Shown: positions 1 to 12,640, numbered from the stretch's first letter. The stretch is DNA of 64,000 nt from Prosapia bicincta (GCA_036971475.1 JBAIZL010000006.1:89388046-89452045), one strand, 5' to 3'. Notes: generated by a model from the letters alone, not told the origin. A program made the numbers and translations.

Positions 1-50
<50 letters not shown>
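1..50. repeat. (AT)n microsatellite
   Basis: Pure AT dinucleotide run that continues off the left edge. It abuts a ribozyme-bearing foldback unit, as other AT runs in this window do. Confidence 0.95.
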
Positions 51-52
<2 letters not shown>

Positions 53-53
53 C

Positions 54-283
54 AATATGTATTCTTGTGTATTAATAAAGAACATAAGTCAAAATACAAA
101 TACAAGAATTATAATTGAATTTACAATTCAAAGCTTTTCGTTGGCTAACAGTACCAACATCATCAACAATTCAATTGTTTAATATTCCTGATGATGTTGG
201 TACTGTTAGCCAACGAAAAGCTTTGAATTGTAAATTCAATTATAATTCTTGTATTTGTATTTTGACTTATGTTCTTTATATAT
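54..283. mobile_element. PLE-type foldback unit 1
   Basis: A perfect inverted repeat of about 91 bp (75-165 against 189-279) with a 23-bp spacer. It starts with AATATGTATTCTTGT just inside the AT run and ends in another short TA run next to the PLE relic at 293. Both arms carry a hammerhead-like motif pointing outward. The plus-strand motif has a consensus core. The minus-strand motif has U instead of C at core position 3. The perfect arms suggest recent formation or gene conversion. I infer that this is the terminal-repeat (pLTR-like) part of a Penelope-like element, because the same architecture borders PLE coding sequence at 20.6-21.1 kb. Confidence 0.7.
184..228 (+). ncRNA. hammerhead-ribozyme-like motif, AAGCTT family
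   Basis: Core CTGATGA is at 188-194, followed by one extra base (T195). Stem II is GTTGG 196-200 with CCAAC 210-214, and GAAA is at 215-218. Stem III is the loopless palindrome AAGCTT 218-223. Position 17 is T224. Stem I is ATTC 184-187 with GAAT 225-228, and further pairing is possible between AATTG 173-177 and CAATT 237-241. Hammerheads of this minimal palindromic type are known in PLE terminal repeats. The UUU cleavage triplet would be a weak NUH site, so activity may be low. Confidence 0.6.
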
Positions 284-292
284 ATATATATA

Positions 293-414
293 TGAAGTTG
301 ATAAATTACTATTGTAAATACTTTTATCCACCACTAAGTGCAATAATTTTACCTTGTTGTGATGAGGCACCTTTCGGTCATTTGACCATTGTCGAATCAC
401 TGTTTATTTTTCTG
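293..414 (-). repeat. inverted copy of the PLE 3' end
   Basis: The reverse complement matches 2010-2137. Differences include G/A changes in the CAATGGTCAA block and an indel near 402. It holds no complete reading frame of its own. Confidence 0.85.
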
Positions 415-419
415 AGTAT

Positions 420-2076
420 TTTAAAACGAAACAATATATAAATAAAAAAGAAATTATTAAACTCAAAGAAAAACTAGACAACAACGACTACTTAATATTA
501 AAATCAGATAAAACAAACACACCAGTAATAATAGAAAATACCAAATATATCAATTCAATGACTAACCACATAAAAGAAAACAAATACGAACAAATCCCAG
601 ACCCAAGTAACAAATATCTTAATACAATAAAAAACCTAATTGTCACACACAGAAATACCCTAAACTATAACAATAAATTAAAATACCACACAAGACTTTA
701 CCCATCCAAACCATATGCAAAAAAATTAACAGGCATACCAAAAACCCACAAACCCAACACACCATTTAGACCACTAATAAATTTCAAAACACCACCATCC
801 TACATAATCGCAAAAATACTAGACAAAATAATAAGATCTAAAATACAAATCAGCAACACATACAATATAAAAAATGGATATGAATTAGTTAATAATATAA
901 AAAACATAGAAGCAATCAACAACAATAAAACAATAAGTTATGACAAAACTAACATGTACCCTAGTATCCCAATAGAAGAAACCATAGAAATAATGAAAAA
1001 CAAACTAATACACAATGACGAAAAAGAAAACACAATAAATAGTATCATAACACTAACAAAACACATATGTAACCAAAATTACTTCCAATTTAACAATAAA
1101 TACTATCAACAAACAACTGGACTCCCCATGGGATCACCTATATCATCAGTCATGTCAGAAATATATCTACAACACTTAACAAATAATAATTAAACCTATA
1201 CTAAACACACATAATATTTCACTATGGACAAGATACGTAGATGATATACTTGTAATATACCAACCTACCATTCACGACGAACACATCATAATAGTAAACA
1301 AACTAAATACATACAATGAAAATATACAATTCACTGTCGAAGCAGAAACAAACAGAACAATCAACTATCTCGATATTACATTAAATATAAATAACAATAA
1401 AATAGAAACTAGAGTACACAGAAAACCTACTTCCAACAACACCACAATACACTACAAATCTAACCATCCCTGGACACACAAAATTAACACTTACAGTAAA
1501 TAACATGATAAATAAAGCAATAAAATACACACAAGATAACAAACAAAAATTAAATGAAGAATTAGATAACATTACAAAAATAACAATAGAAAATGGATAT
1601 AACAAACACCTTATAAAAAACTTATACAATAAATTTACAAAAAAACCTAACCTCAACACAACACTACAACCTGAACACAAAAATAATAAAAATAAAAAAA
1701 TCTACCTAAAATATAAATACACCAATAACAAAATAGAAAAACTAACAAATATATACAACAAAGAATACTACACTCCAACACACAAACCAAACAACAAAAT
1801 AATAAAATATCTTAACAACACAAACCTCAAAACAAATACAGAAAAACATAACCTATCAGGAGTTTACAAAATTACATGTAACGACTGCAATGCATTATAC
1901 ATGGGAAAATGACCAGATCATTTAAAATAAGATTTGAAGAACATTACAGAGCATTCAAAAATAAAAATACAAAATTATCAAATGTTGCAGCACACCTAAT
2001 ATCACATAAACAGAAAAATAATCAGCGATTCGACAATGGTCAAGTGACCGAAAGGTGCCTCATCACAACAAGATAA
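420..2076 (+). pseudogene. PLE reverse transcriptase / GIY-YIG endonuclease, frameshifted
   Basis: The frame open from about 420 gives the PLE N-terminal region and fingers, with TGIPKTHKP and PFRPLI (723-786). Motif A reads SYDKTNMYPSIP (about 936-972) and motif B TTGLPMGSPISS (about 1114-1149). This frame stops at 1191. Motif C RYVDDILVIY (1231-1260) and the thumb with HRKPTSNN continue in another frame to a stop at 1501. A third frame (1505-1912) carries the linker and the start of GIY-YIG: GVYKITCNDCNALYMGK, with YMG in place of YIG and the PLE-type CxxC. The rest, TRSFKIRFEEHYRAF onward, is in the frame from 1912 and ends at TAA 2074. Family knowledge: the RT copies the element RNA, and GIY-YIG nicks the target for priming. 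All three RT aspartates and the GIY-YIG arginine survive, but three frameshifts (near 1190, 1500, 1909) make this a relic. No convincing initiator is visible. The N-terminus is probably truncated at the inverted junction. Confidence 0.9.
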
Positions 2077-2176
2077 AATTATTGCACTTAGTGGTGGATA
2101 AAAGTATTTACAATAGTAATTTAGCAACTTCATAAAGTCAGTGCAACGTAAAAATAATGGACAACGTAAAATATCA

Positions 2177-2179
<3 letters not shown>

Positions 2180-2222
<43 letters not shown>
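2180..2222. repeat. (AT)n microsatellite
   Basis: Pure AT run immediately downstream of the PLE relic. Confidence 0.95.
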
Positions 2223-2226
<4 letters not shown>

Positions 2227-5200
2227 AACCACGTGTTTTTTTCGTTTACTATTTTGCTGGCATGACAAAGTTGCTTAATCTTTCAACAATAATAAGTTCT
2301 TGCAATAGTGTGCGAAAAATAAAAATTGAAAAATTTAACTAAAACATAAATGTAAAAGTTAAATATAAATTTACAATTTTTTGTTAGATGCCTCAATTGT
2401 TGTCCTAATTTAATTATAAAACTATTTAAGAAGGTTGTCTTTTAAGTAAATAAGGAATTTTAATGAAAATATAAATAATTTGGTGGCTTATAACACGTTT
2501 ACACAATGCTGTTGCTTACCATAATATCGGTATTGTACCTCCCCCCCCCCCGCTGCACTGATAGCACCTCACCGTATTGTACACAAACAACTTTATTACA
2601 AATTAACTTTAACCTTCTTTTATGTAACTCCTTTATTTATAATTATTCCGCAGGGTTTACCCTAAAGTCGCTCATTGGATATAGATTCTCTTCTCTTTTC
2701 TTCTTGAGCAATCTTGACCTCTAATCCGTTCTCTCCGAAACCTTTAGGTTTTAATATTTCTCATGCTCTTATGACCTAATTAATCCTAACATTCAGTCTT
2801 GCAGGCTATTTAGTGTTTATGCTCTTTTCCATTCACAGATTTTGCTAATGTAGTTAAAAGTTCTATCCATTGTTAATTTGATGTCAGATTTTATGCCATT
2901 CTTTGATACTTGAAGACAAAAACAGACGCTAAAGACGTCTACGTTTCTTAATAAGTATTAAGAATTCTACAAACTTCAAGTATTAAGAGTATGGTATTCA
3001 AACTTTAACTCTAAGCATTCTCTATTTTCTACTAATATAAAAAAACCTTTCACCTTAGAAAATAATTATTCACAATTTCACACTAACAGGGTTTCGTAAA
3101 GTCTTCAAAAATACCATTGCCTTAAGTATATTAATTTAAATTCCATAATAAATGTAATCGTTGCCCTACTGATCGCGTTTCGATAGCAAACTGTCATCAT
3201 TACTGTTTCTTACAGATGTGTGATGGTACCTTGGCCGTGTAAGTTAATGTCACCGATATTAACCTTTATCGTGAGACTTGGTTATAGTATTGCAGCCAGA
3301 TATAGCACAGTTCAGTTTGTAAGGACACAAGGTTTTAGGAAAGTACCCCTACAACAAGCAGCCTTAAACTCAGCTGCAACACAAGTACGTCGCATATCCA
3401 GTGGATCTGGCCCTTGTGAGAGTCCCACTGAGAATACTCAGAATCTTACCAATTCCAGCACCGAGCCTCGTGACTTTTCGAATCACGAGTCATAGTAACT
3501 CTGTTTGGAAAAGGCAACAACAATCAGATTCCAAACTTCAACCCAATACTGTATATTAGGTCAATAATTCGCAACCATATTATGTACTTAAATTTTTTTT
3601 ATAATAATTATTAGGTTTAGGTTTTAATAATTAAGGATGTATAGGTTTTTATTCCTAAGACGATAGATCTACACTAAATTTGTTTTTCATATGAAAATAT
3701 TAAAACAAAAAATTCCACTGAAAAAGACAGATCAGGCCTGTCTATTTCCGCATTACTAATATGGCGATGACTATGATGGCTGACTTTGTTATAACGATAA
3801 CTCCATGAGACGGATCTCTAACGCTTTTAAACATTATGGGTTATTGTCCAAGTTCCGGGTATTTTGCAAGATTACAAAACTAATGTTAAACCCCGCAAGA
3901 GTCTCGTGAATGCACAAACACTGTCTTTTTTGTAATTATTTAGAAATAGACTTTTTAAATTAGTGATAATTTTGAAGAAAGATATTTGCGATCCTTAATT
4001 TTTTGTTGATCCTTTTTGTCGTTATGAAATTAACTCTGTAGTTGAAATTTTAAAGAAAACATGCTTTTTCTATGAATATCCATTTTAAGCATTTGACATT
4101 GTGATTAGAAGAACTATTTAACAGATAAAATGTTTTCTCCTTTATAAGTCAAACATTGTATAGAAATCGTAACTTCTAAAAGTAACTTTACTTTGTGTTA
4201 ACCCAGTAATTATTTTTTGTTAAGAACTGCAACTCTGAATTGAACGCAATAAAATCTCATTAAAACCATTGGAAGTTCCTAATTTTATAATAAAACATTT
4301 TGAGATAAATAAAACCTAAAAAATGGTGAAAACTGTGGCTCAGTAGTGAAAAGACAGCTGATAATGTGTGTAAAGGAAACAAACCGCAGACAGGGCCACC
4401 AACATGTGAGTCAGACATCACACGTATGTTGAAGGAACGAGCATTTTTGTGGCTCATTCTGTGAGCTAGTTCAGTGTAAGTCCAAGAGAACTCGATGTGT
4501 TTGAACTTGAATGTATGCAGCGCCCATTGAATAGCTCGATACATCCTCTTAGAGAGAGTAATTAATCGATTCTATCATGACAGCACCACTGTACGATCCT
4601 ACATGCTACGCGAGGAGCAAATAATACCGGACGCTCCGCAATGACCCTTGGTGAATGGGCAACGTGTCAGTGGAGCTATTATTATATGAAATGCAAATTA
4701 CTTGTAGAAAACATTTGACGCCGATGTCGGCGCTCATTAGGGCGCCCAACCAACCAACTAGAACGCGCACTTTTTACACAAAGCATGTGTTTTTCTGTGT
4801 AGCTCTAAATCCTCCGACCGGAACCTTAAAACACGATTTCAGGCCTAAATCGACAGCTTAATTGTTGTTTTAAATCAAAACCTTTCCTTAAACCATTGTC
4901 TGTTTGGCCCTGGAGCAACAGGCTGAGATTCTGTATGACCAAATTTCATCTTCTCCTTTTAAATTACTTCTACTCACCTTTCTTGTACGAAATATTTAAA
5001 AGGTCAAAAATTAATCTATTGTATTTTTACTAAGAAAAAAGCGTTAAATCCAACATTATAAAAATCAATAGAAAGTGTAATCGGTAGAAGTGTTGAAAAA
5101 ACTAAATTATACTGGAATATAACTTGCTTCAATTTTAAATTAATTTTATATTTTCATTGATCCAAACCTTTCATAATGATTTTGTATTAGTATTAAGTTT

Positions 5201-5709
5201 AACACTTTAATAAAAAAAAAACAATTCATAACAGCAGAATGGAGATTACTAGAGCTTTTGTTTCTAAGTTAGGAAACCTTATCATAGTTAGTGCTTTTTT
5301 ATAATACACAACTGCAAACTATCCCATACAATACTTTCATGTGGCTAGTGGAAACTCCGCTCATGCGTTCTATCCCAGACAGTCTCCATCTTCTGAACCA
5401 TTCTCATTTTCATCTAATTTTAATATTTTATAAAACTCCTTCAATCCGAAGTATATATATAAATATATATATATTTGGACTGGAACACTGTTATACACAA
5501 GACATTGGATTTTCACCGTTGGATCTCCAATCAAGACCATAGTGGATGTTGATGAGAATTTGGTTTGGATAGAATTAAATCAAATTCTCTTAGTATGTCT
5601 AGTCTAATGAGAGAATAACATAAAACATCCAAGATTGGAATAAAACCTCATTCAGGGTCTCTTTCCTGAAACAAGCCTGCGTTTCAAACCTAGACATAAT
5701 TTGTCCTTT
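2223..5709. other. intergenic, no supported gene
   Basis: AT-rich unique sequence. It contains a run of 11 C at 2541-2551. There is a 91-codon open frame at 3220-3495 that resembles no family I know. A short exon-like piece at 3216-3238 sits between a good acceptor and a perfect GTAAGT donor (see findings). A 94-codon minus-strand frame at 4260-4544 is also unrecognised. Confidence 0.5.
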
Positions 5710-5935
5710 ATAACCGTTCTATATAAGCGTTGTATATAACCGTTTATATAACCCTTGTATATAACCGTTGTATATAACCCTTGTATATAACTGATGTATA
5801 TAACCGATGTATATAACTGATGTATATAACCGTTGTATATAACTGTTGTATGTAACCGTTGTATATAATAGTTTTATATAACCGTTGTATGTGACCGTTG
5901 TATGTAACCGTTGTATATAACTGTTATATATATTC
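5710..5935. repeat. 13-bp tandem repeat
   Basis: About 17 diverged copies of a unit like ACCGTTGTATATA, with variants CCCTTG, CTGATG and CCGATG. It ends in TATATATAT. The open minus-strand frame over it is a by-product. Confidence 0.9.
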
Positions 5936-8900
5936 GGAAAAGATGGAAACATTATTGAAACAAATTTAACGAAATGTTTGAAAAGGTACAACCAGGATAG
6001 ATTCAGATATCCAAATGTCAAATGGCAGTTTAGGGCCTCCAATTATATTCGTACTAATACAACAATGTTATTATTAGACAACAAACTATACATAAAATAA
6101 TCGCACAATGGGAAACGTTCATAGCTGTTCCTGGAATGGTGTTACTGTGGCCTAGACCTACTGGAGAGGTTCTTATCAGTACTTGCGCATTGACGGTCTA
6201 TAACCTGAGTTGGATGGATCTTGGTAGTGGATGTAGTTACGGTTTGTTATCAGTGATGACGTAATTAGAAGAAACTCTACCTTGGTCACAAATCCCGTGT
6301 TCTTTTTTTAAAAAATGATGGTCCGTATATTCGATGGGCGTATTTCTCCCCTTAAACAGCAGATTTCATTAAATGTCTAAATTCGTAACATTTCAAAATG
6401 ACTATGTTACGAGGAACGCGTTCTCGTTCGTTTTTAGGTTCCTTTGATTCAGAAGTTGTGACGCACTTAAAACAACTTATAAGTAAATACGTTTATCATT
6501 TAAACATTATTTGCTCTTGTCCGATATTTGTCTACTGCAAAGTTTAACACATGCTCGTATGTTATCGTCATAGAGCAGGTTCAAGTCGCCGTCTATCGCG
6601 CGGACGCAGCAATATGCTTGACACTTCACTGGCTTGTATCACCGGAACTATGCATGTATCAGATACGAATATTTTATACTGAAAGCTACTTATTTTTACA
6701 ACTCATTTACTTTGTGCGTTTCTAGACGAGTGCTCTGTGCGTCTATGCAGATATTTAGTTTATTTAAAAGAGAAACAATATCTTTAGGCTGAAAATTTGA
6801 TTTAGATTGTATATTATTACTTTTTTTGCAGTGTGTTTCCTCCGCTGCACTTGTAAGTGTGCCTATATTTGTACATGAGCTCTTCAAAGCTAAACTTAAA
6901 TAGGTTTGCTTGTCACGTTAAAAAAAATATATGTTTATGTGTGTTTTTGTACGATCAGTAGCTTACTTTAAGGTTAATGCTCATACATTCCACTGATTTT
7001 ACTCTCTTCTGTGTTTTAAACAGCTACCTCGTGTGTATAGTAGTTGCGTTTATTTTAAAGTAGGTTTTTCTCATATCTACTGGATCATACAATTTTAACA
7101 TATATAGCTAATTCCTGGAATTGTGTCTACTTCATGGCTGCTAGTGTCTGTAACGGCGTGCATCGTTGGCTAATGCCTGAAATCCAGCGTAATTCGTATC
7201 AAGTTAAGCCCGGAAATGTTGTGAATTGTATTACTTGCTTTTCATCCGAAGTAAGAGTTTAGGTAAAATTTTATAGGTGGCACTTGTGAGCTGCGGGCCT
7301 CGGCGAAAGGAAGGTCAAGGTGCTCGCGTCATTTTCAAAAACATCCACTTTTGAACTCCCGTAACTCATAGGGTTGACTGATTATTTTGTTACTTATTAA
7401 TGCCTTTTATGTTTAGTATAAATAACAAGAAATGTAGATAGGGCGTTTCCGGAAGCGTGACAATAGGATTGTCTAAGTAGGCCACGAAGTAGTCCCGATG
7501 AGGGATGACGACAGTATCTGATGTTTTATAGACGACGAATACACAATTTCTACCTCACAGCCAAGTGTACGCTTATAAAATTTGACTGTAATTTCTTTTT
7601 CGTCCGCCTGAATAGCCACATGCATTTACTAATTAGTCCTTTTAAATTAGCGCTGCTATTAAACCGTCAAGAGAGACAACAATGTAGCACAGCAAAAATA
7701 TCTGATCCCTGTATTAGAATTACTTTATATTTAAATTTTAAAGATATACGTAAGATATTTTGGCAAATTACATAGCTATTTCAGGTTAGAATCTCGGCTT
7801 TTACTCAGTAATACTTTTAACTTTTGTTTAAATAATTTGAAGAATACTTTAAATAACTTACGCAAAAAAATATTTAAATTTTTCAGAAAAGTTTTATAAA
7901 CTTTTATATTACATTGTTGTAATTTCAGAAATATTTTACGAAATAATTTGCTTTACTTTTTAATGCGTTAAGACGAATCTCTATCATTGACTGATGGGTA
8001 CGAATGTGAAAAGTATTATAGGGGCATTGTTCCCCCTTGATATTGTAAGGTAGTTAGATAGGACGTGGTTAGTAGCTCTGAAATGTTGACCTTTATTTAT
8101 ACGAGATGGCTAGAGAAGTATTTGCCATAACTTAGCTCAGGCACTGTAGTTCTACTCACGCGTTTTTCCATCGTGTTATAGGTTTCCTATAATTTATATA
8201 ATTCGTGTAATTCCGTGTCCCATCTCGGTTTCGGAAGATAATTTATTTTTCGTATTTCTTACACTAGTTACTTTAAACGCACTTCATTTTTCTGATGAAA
8301 TTTTATTTCTATTTTAGGGATTTCAATTCTTCTGTAAACTTTCTTGAGACGTTTCCTCACTTTTCTGCGAAAGACTTATGATACCAACCGGAGGCTTATT
8401 CTGGTCTAATATTACAATGGTAAACCATACATTGCGTTCCGTCTACATTTATTTCCAAACCCTTTTCAAAATACTCCAGCAGTTTACATGGCTGCCTCGT
8501 CTTATGCTATATAACAGTTTGCAAACAGCCTAATAGGTTATAAAGAACACCGTTATCTAATCTTAGAGTCCTAAAGGATGTCGTCTTTCTTCGTTTAGAT
8601 CTCTGCCAATCTTTATTTCGAATAACGCTGGAGAAACACTATTGGCATAAATAATACAGAAAATTCCAAAAATTATGCGTACTTTCAATATTAAAAACAA
8701 ATATTTTTCAAAATAAAACTTTATGTATTATGAAGGGTGTTGTAGCGGTGTTTCACACTTCCAAATTTGTGCCTGATGAAAATGCATTTATTTTCAAGTG
8801 ATGAAGTAAGCAGGTCTCGAGATGTTAAAAGATAGGCTACTTTTCAAGGCACTATTCTCGCATCGCGATTCCTTATATAAGTCATATATGTTTGGCTAGT

Positions 8901-9608
8901 CTTAGGAAAAATCTGAACATTATTTCTAAAAGTGGAAACATATTGTACTTAATGTCTCAATTAAACATGAAAAAATATAATTAAAAACCATGCGTAATAT
9001 GATATAAGTTCCGTTTTGCATCTTTTAGTTTTGAAAATTCATTAATTCGTAAAGAGGTAGCGAGTGTACGGCAAACTATAGAGACTGCAGACGGCAAGAT
9101 GCAATTGTTCCGACATCTCTTTGTTTCTTTTTTCGAATCTGACTAATCGTTGCGTAACGTTTACTTTCAACACCTTTCCAATCCTTGGGCTGTCCTTACC
9201 TCGTAAGACGAGTTATAGCCAATAGTAACTTTGCAACACCTTTGTCGAAACGTGCAACACTACAATGCTCTCAAGGATGAGCTTGTCTACAAACCAAACT
9301 TTGAAGTTGCAGTAAGCCCATCACACTAAACTTGTATGATTGCTAACTGCCCACATTAGACTTCTCGATACACGGCCTAATTCTTCGATAAATAAACATT
9401 TTAAACTCTTATTTACACTCGTGTATTAGAAACTCGTGATATTTAAATATCCGGAATATGTAATAAAATATAGGCTACCTTCAGGTGACGTCGCAACAAT
9501 GAGGCTACGTATTTGTGCCCTGACTACGTCACATTGTATTAGTTTAACTATATGAATAATTATTATTTTTTAACTATAGCTCAGATCAGGTAGGTAACTG
9601 TTACCGCC
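5936..9608. other. intergenic, no supported gene
   Basis: Unique AT-rich sequence with no recognisable coding, RNA or mobile features. Open frames of 60-107 codons show no family resemblance. Confidence 0.5.
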
Positions 9609-11506
9609 CATAGAGAAAAGGATCATAGCCTAGCTGATTGGATGGATCACGTGTACAGAGTGAAGAAAGACCATAGCCTAACTGATAGGATGGATCACGT
9701 GTACAGAGTGAAGAAATACCATAGCCTAGCTGATAGGATGGATTACGTGTACAGAGTGAAGAAATACCATAGCCTAGCTGATAGGATGGATCACGTCTAC
9801 AGAGTGAAGAAAGACCATAGCCTAGCTGATAGGATGGATCACGTGTACAGAGTGAAGAAAGACCATAGCCTAGCTGATAGGATGGATTACGTGTACAGAG
9901 TGAAGAAAGACCATAGCCTAGCTGATAGGATGGATCACGTCTACAGAGTGAAGAAAGACCATAGCCTAGCTGATAGGATGGATCACGTGTACAGAGTGAA
10001 GAAAGACCATAGCCTAGCTGATAGGATGGATCACGTGTACAGAGTGAAGAAAGACCATAGCCTAGCTGATAGGATGGATTACGTGTACAGAGTGAAGAAA
10101 GACCATAGCCTAGCTGATAGGATGGATCACGTCTACAGAGTGAAGAAAGACCATAGCCTAGCTGATAGGATGGATTACGTGTACAGAGTGAAGAAAGACC
10201 ATAGCCTAGCTGATAGGATGGATCACGTGTACAGAGTGAAGAAAGACCATAGCCTAGCTGATAGGATGGATCACGTGTACAGAGTGAAGAAAGACCATAG
10301 CCTAGCTGATAGGATGGATTACGTGTACAGAGTGAAGGAAGGACCATAGCCTAGCTGATAGGATGGATCACGTGTACAGAGTGAAGAAAGACCATAGCCT
10401 AGCTGATAGGATGGATCACGTCTACAGAGTGAAGAAAGACCATAGCCTAGCTGATAGGATGGATCACGTGTACAGAGTGAAGAAAGACCATAGCCTCGCT
10501 GATAGGATGGATCACGTGTACAGAGTGAAGAAAGACCATAGCCTAGCTGATAGGATGGATTACGTGTACAGAGTGAAGAAAGACCATAGCCTAGCTGATA
10601 GGATGGATCACGTCTACAGAGTGAAGAAAGACCATAGCCTAGCTGATAGGATGGATTACGTGTACAGAGTGAAGAAAGACCATAGCCTAGCTGATAGGAT
10701 GGATCACGTGTACAGAGTGAAGAAAGACCATAGCCTAGCTGATAGGATGGATCACGTGTACAGAGTGAAGAAATACCATAGCCTAGCTGATAGGATGGAT
10801 TACGTGTACAGAGTGAAGAAAGACCATAGCCTAGCTGATAGGATGGATCACGTCTACAGAGTGAAGAAAGGACCACAGCCTAGCTGATAGGATGGATCAC
10901 GTGTACAGAGTGAAGAAAGACCATAGCCTAGCTGATAGGATGGATTACGTGTACAGAGTGAAGAAAGACCATAGCCTAGCTGGTAGGATGGATTACGTGT
11001 ACAGAGTGAAGAAAGACCATAGCCTAGCTGATAGGATGGATTACGTGTACAGAGTGAAGAAAGACCATAGCCTAGCTGATAGGATGGATTACGTGTACAG
11101 AGTGAAGAAAGACCATAGCCTAGCTGGTAGGATGGATTACGTGTACAGAGTGAAGAAAGACCATAGCCTAACTGATAGGATGGATTACGTGTACAGAGTG
11201 AAGAAAGACCATAGCCTAGCTGATAGGATGGATCACGTGTACAGAGTGAAGAAAGACCATAGCCTAGCTGATAGGATGGATTACGTGTACAGAGTGAAGA
11301 AAGGATAATAGCCTAGCTGGTAGGATGGATTACGTGTACAGAGTGAAGAAAGACCATAGCCTAGCTGATAGGATGGATCACGTCTACAGAGTGAAGGAAG
11401 GACCATAGCCTAACTGATAGGATGGATCACGTGTACAGAGTGAAGGAAGGTCCATAGCCTAGCTGATAGGATGGATTACGTGTACAAAGTGAAAAAAGCA
11501 CCATAG
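9609..11506. repeat. 48-bp minisatellite, about 39 copies
   Basis: The unit contains CCATAGCCTAGCTGATAGGA, then TGGATCACGTGTACAGAGTG and AAGAAAGA. Copies differ mainly at GATCAC/GATTAC and CACGTG/CACGTC. Because 48 is divisible by 3 and the unit has no stop in one frame on each strand, open frames run both ways: a 16-residue repeat starting MDHVYRVKK (+) and one containing SYQLGYGLSS (-). They break wherever a 49-bp unit occurs (near 10341, 10870, 11303). Copies are near-identical with no codon-position bias, so I do not call a protein. A pattern of about 10 monomers repeats from about 9933 to 10415 and beyond. Confidence 0.95.
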
Positions 11507-12640
11507 AGGACAGAATATGTCCCACTACAGCTAGTCTGAAGGCTTCCCTCTCTGGCTACTCCTCATTTAGTGTGGTGAAGTAGGGGTGTGAGGGTTGCAT
11601 GGAGTCGTTGTTAACTTGGGACTACGTGCATTTAGGCGCTTTTTACTATGTACTGCGGTAATAGGTGAAGCTAGTGCTACTTAGAACGACTGTATATCCA
11701 CCGACAATAAATAAATAAAACGAACAGTTCGTATAAATAAAATTCGTATCAGAAGAGCAGGTGTAACTAAGCAGCCTCACGTTAGATAGCGCTGATTGCC
11801 ATTTTCTGTGATCGAATGTGTAATAAACATGGACAGATAAAATAAACATAGCGGGTACTGTCAACTCAGACGTCTTAAAATAGCATTAGTCAATGGCACA
11901 GGTGCGACTAGTCTTACTAAGTAGGCGTAAGTAGTCTTACGTGTAAGTAGGAAATACGTATTGACATTGTATGTGACAAGATCTACTGAGTATGAAAGTA
12001 AGTGCAGCTAGGCCTAATTAGTTGCATCGAGGCGCTACTGATGCTTTTATTAGCATTCATTACGTTAATAATTATAAAAATGTAAGGCAGAGCAGATATA
12101 GCCTAGGCAATGGAGATACTGTCACCGGCCCACGAGTAGAGCCCTGGTTTAGAAATGAGTCACGCTCGGTTTTCAGTTCTGCGCATGCGCTGTCGATCTA
12201 TTCCTGACCTACAAACATAACCTAACTGTATGAAAGTTTTTTATTAGTTATATTTTATTAGTTAGTGTAATTATTTACAGATAGGCAAAACACTAATTTT
12301 AATAAGAAAGGGTGCACAAAATAAATTATATATGATCCCGTTTCTGCATTGTAATTTTCTGTAAATCTGATGTTTTGTGTTTGAAATGTTTTTGGAAATG
12401 ACCTTATCGTTTTGAGCTGCCTTGGGCCAGGGCTCTTCTCGTGCGCCGACTAAAGTACATCTTCTGCATGTACAGCAAGCGACTCTGCTTCCCCGCAGGT
12501 TTCCTATATTTAACCTAAGTGTTTCAGATTTTATTTATATAATATCGGTAGAGGAAAATGTTTTGTAACTGGAGGTGGTGAATCGACATAATGTACAGTA
12601 ATTTCAATTACAAATTCGTGTTTCGTTGGAACCAAGTGCT
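11507..12640. other. spacer between two satellites
   Basis: Unique sequence with no gene call. It includes the NRF1-like site at 12180 and a somewhat GC-richer block at about 12110-12210 that could be promoter-like. Confidence 0.4.
12180..12191. promoter_or_regulatory. NRF1/EWG-like palindromic site
   Basis: TGCGCATGCGCT matches the palindromic NRF1 (insect erect wing) consensus YGCGCAYGCGCR at all but the last base. It lies in a locally GC-rich stretch. No transcript start or gene can be tied to it, so function is inference. Confidence 0.3.

Larger units (their letters stand above)
293..2137 (+). mobile_element. Penelope-like retroelement, decayed copy
   Basis: The body reads RT then GIY-YIG on the plus strand. 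The left end (293-414) is an inverted copy of the right end (about 2010-2137), with only a few mismatches over about 120 bp. The right copy includes the last GIY-YIG codons, so the left flank is a reversed 3' end of the same element. Terminal repeats in inverted order are typical of PLEs. The copy sits between a TA run at about 275-292 and the AT run at 2180. The coding strand is extremely A-rich compared with the flanks. Three frameshifts show it is inactive. Confidence 0.85.

Noticed and set aside
115..441. 108-codon frame starting in foldback unit 1
   Set aside because: It reads through the inverted repeat, the TA run and the reversed PLE end. It has no coding signature.
2732..2755. CCGAAACCTTTAGGT, a hammerhead-like 3' half with a hairpin stem III
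   Set aside because: There is no CTGANGA core at a suitable distance upstream.
3171..3206. Minus-strand TGATGA...GAAACGCG word resembling the ACGCGT hammerhead family
   Set aside because: Position 3 is A, stem II only forms by using core bases, and the palindrome is broken (ACGCGA). At best a remnant.
4260..4544. 94-codon minus-strand open frame
   Set aside because: No recognisable domain or family, and composition consistent with chance. The unassigned frames at 3220-3495, 36010-36289 and 41141-41440 were treated the same way.
6822..6858. 21-nt exon-like piece between TTTTTTTGCAG and GTAAGTG
   Set aside because: Too short and without flanking coding support. Such acceptor-donor pairs arise by chance at this scale.
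9601..11308. Long open frames (up to 248 codons) on both strands over the 48-bp array
   Set aside because: They follow from monomer length divisible by 3. Both strands are open and copies are nearly identical without codon-position bias.
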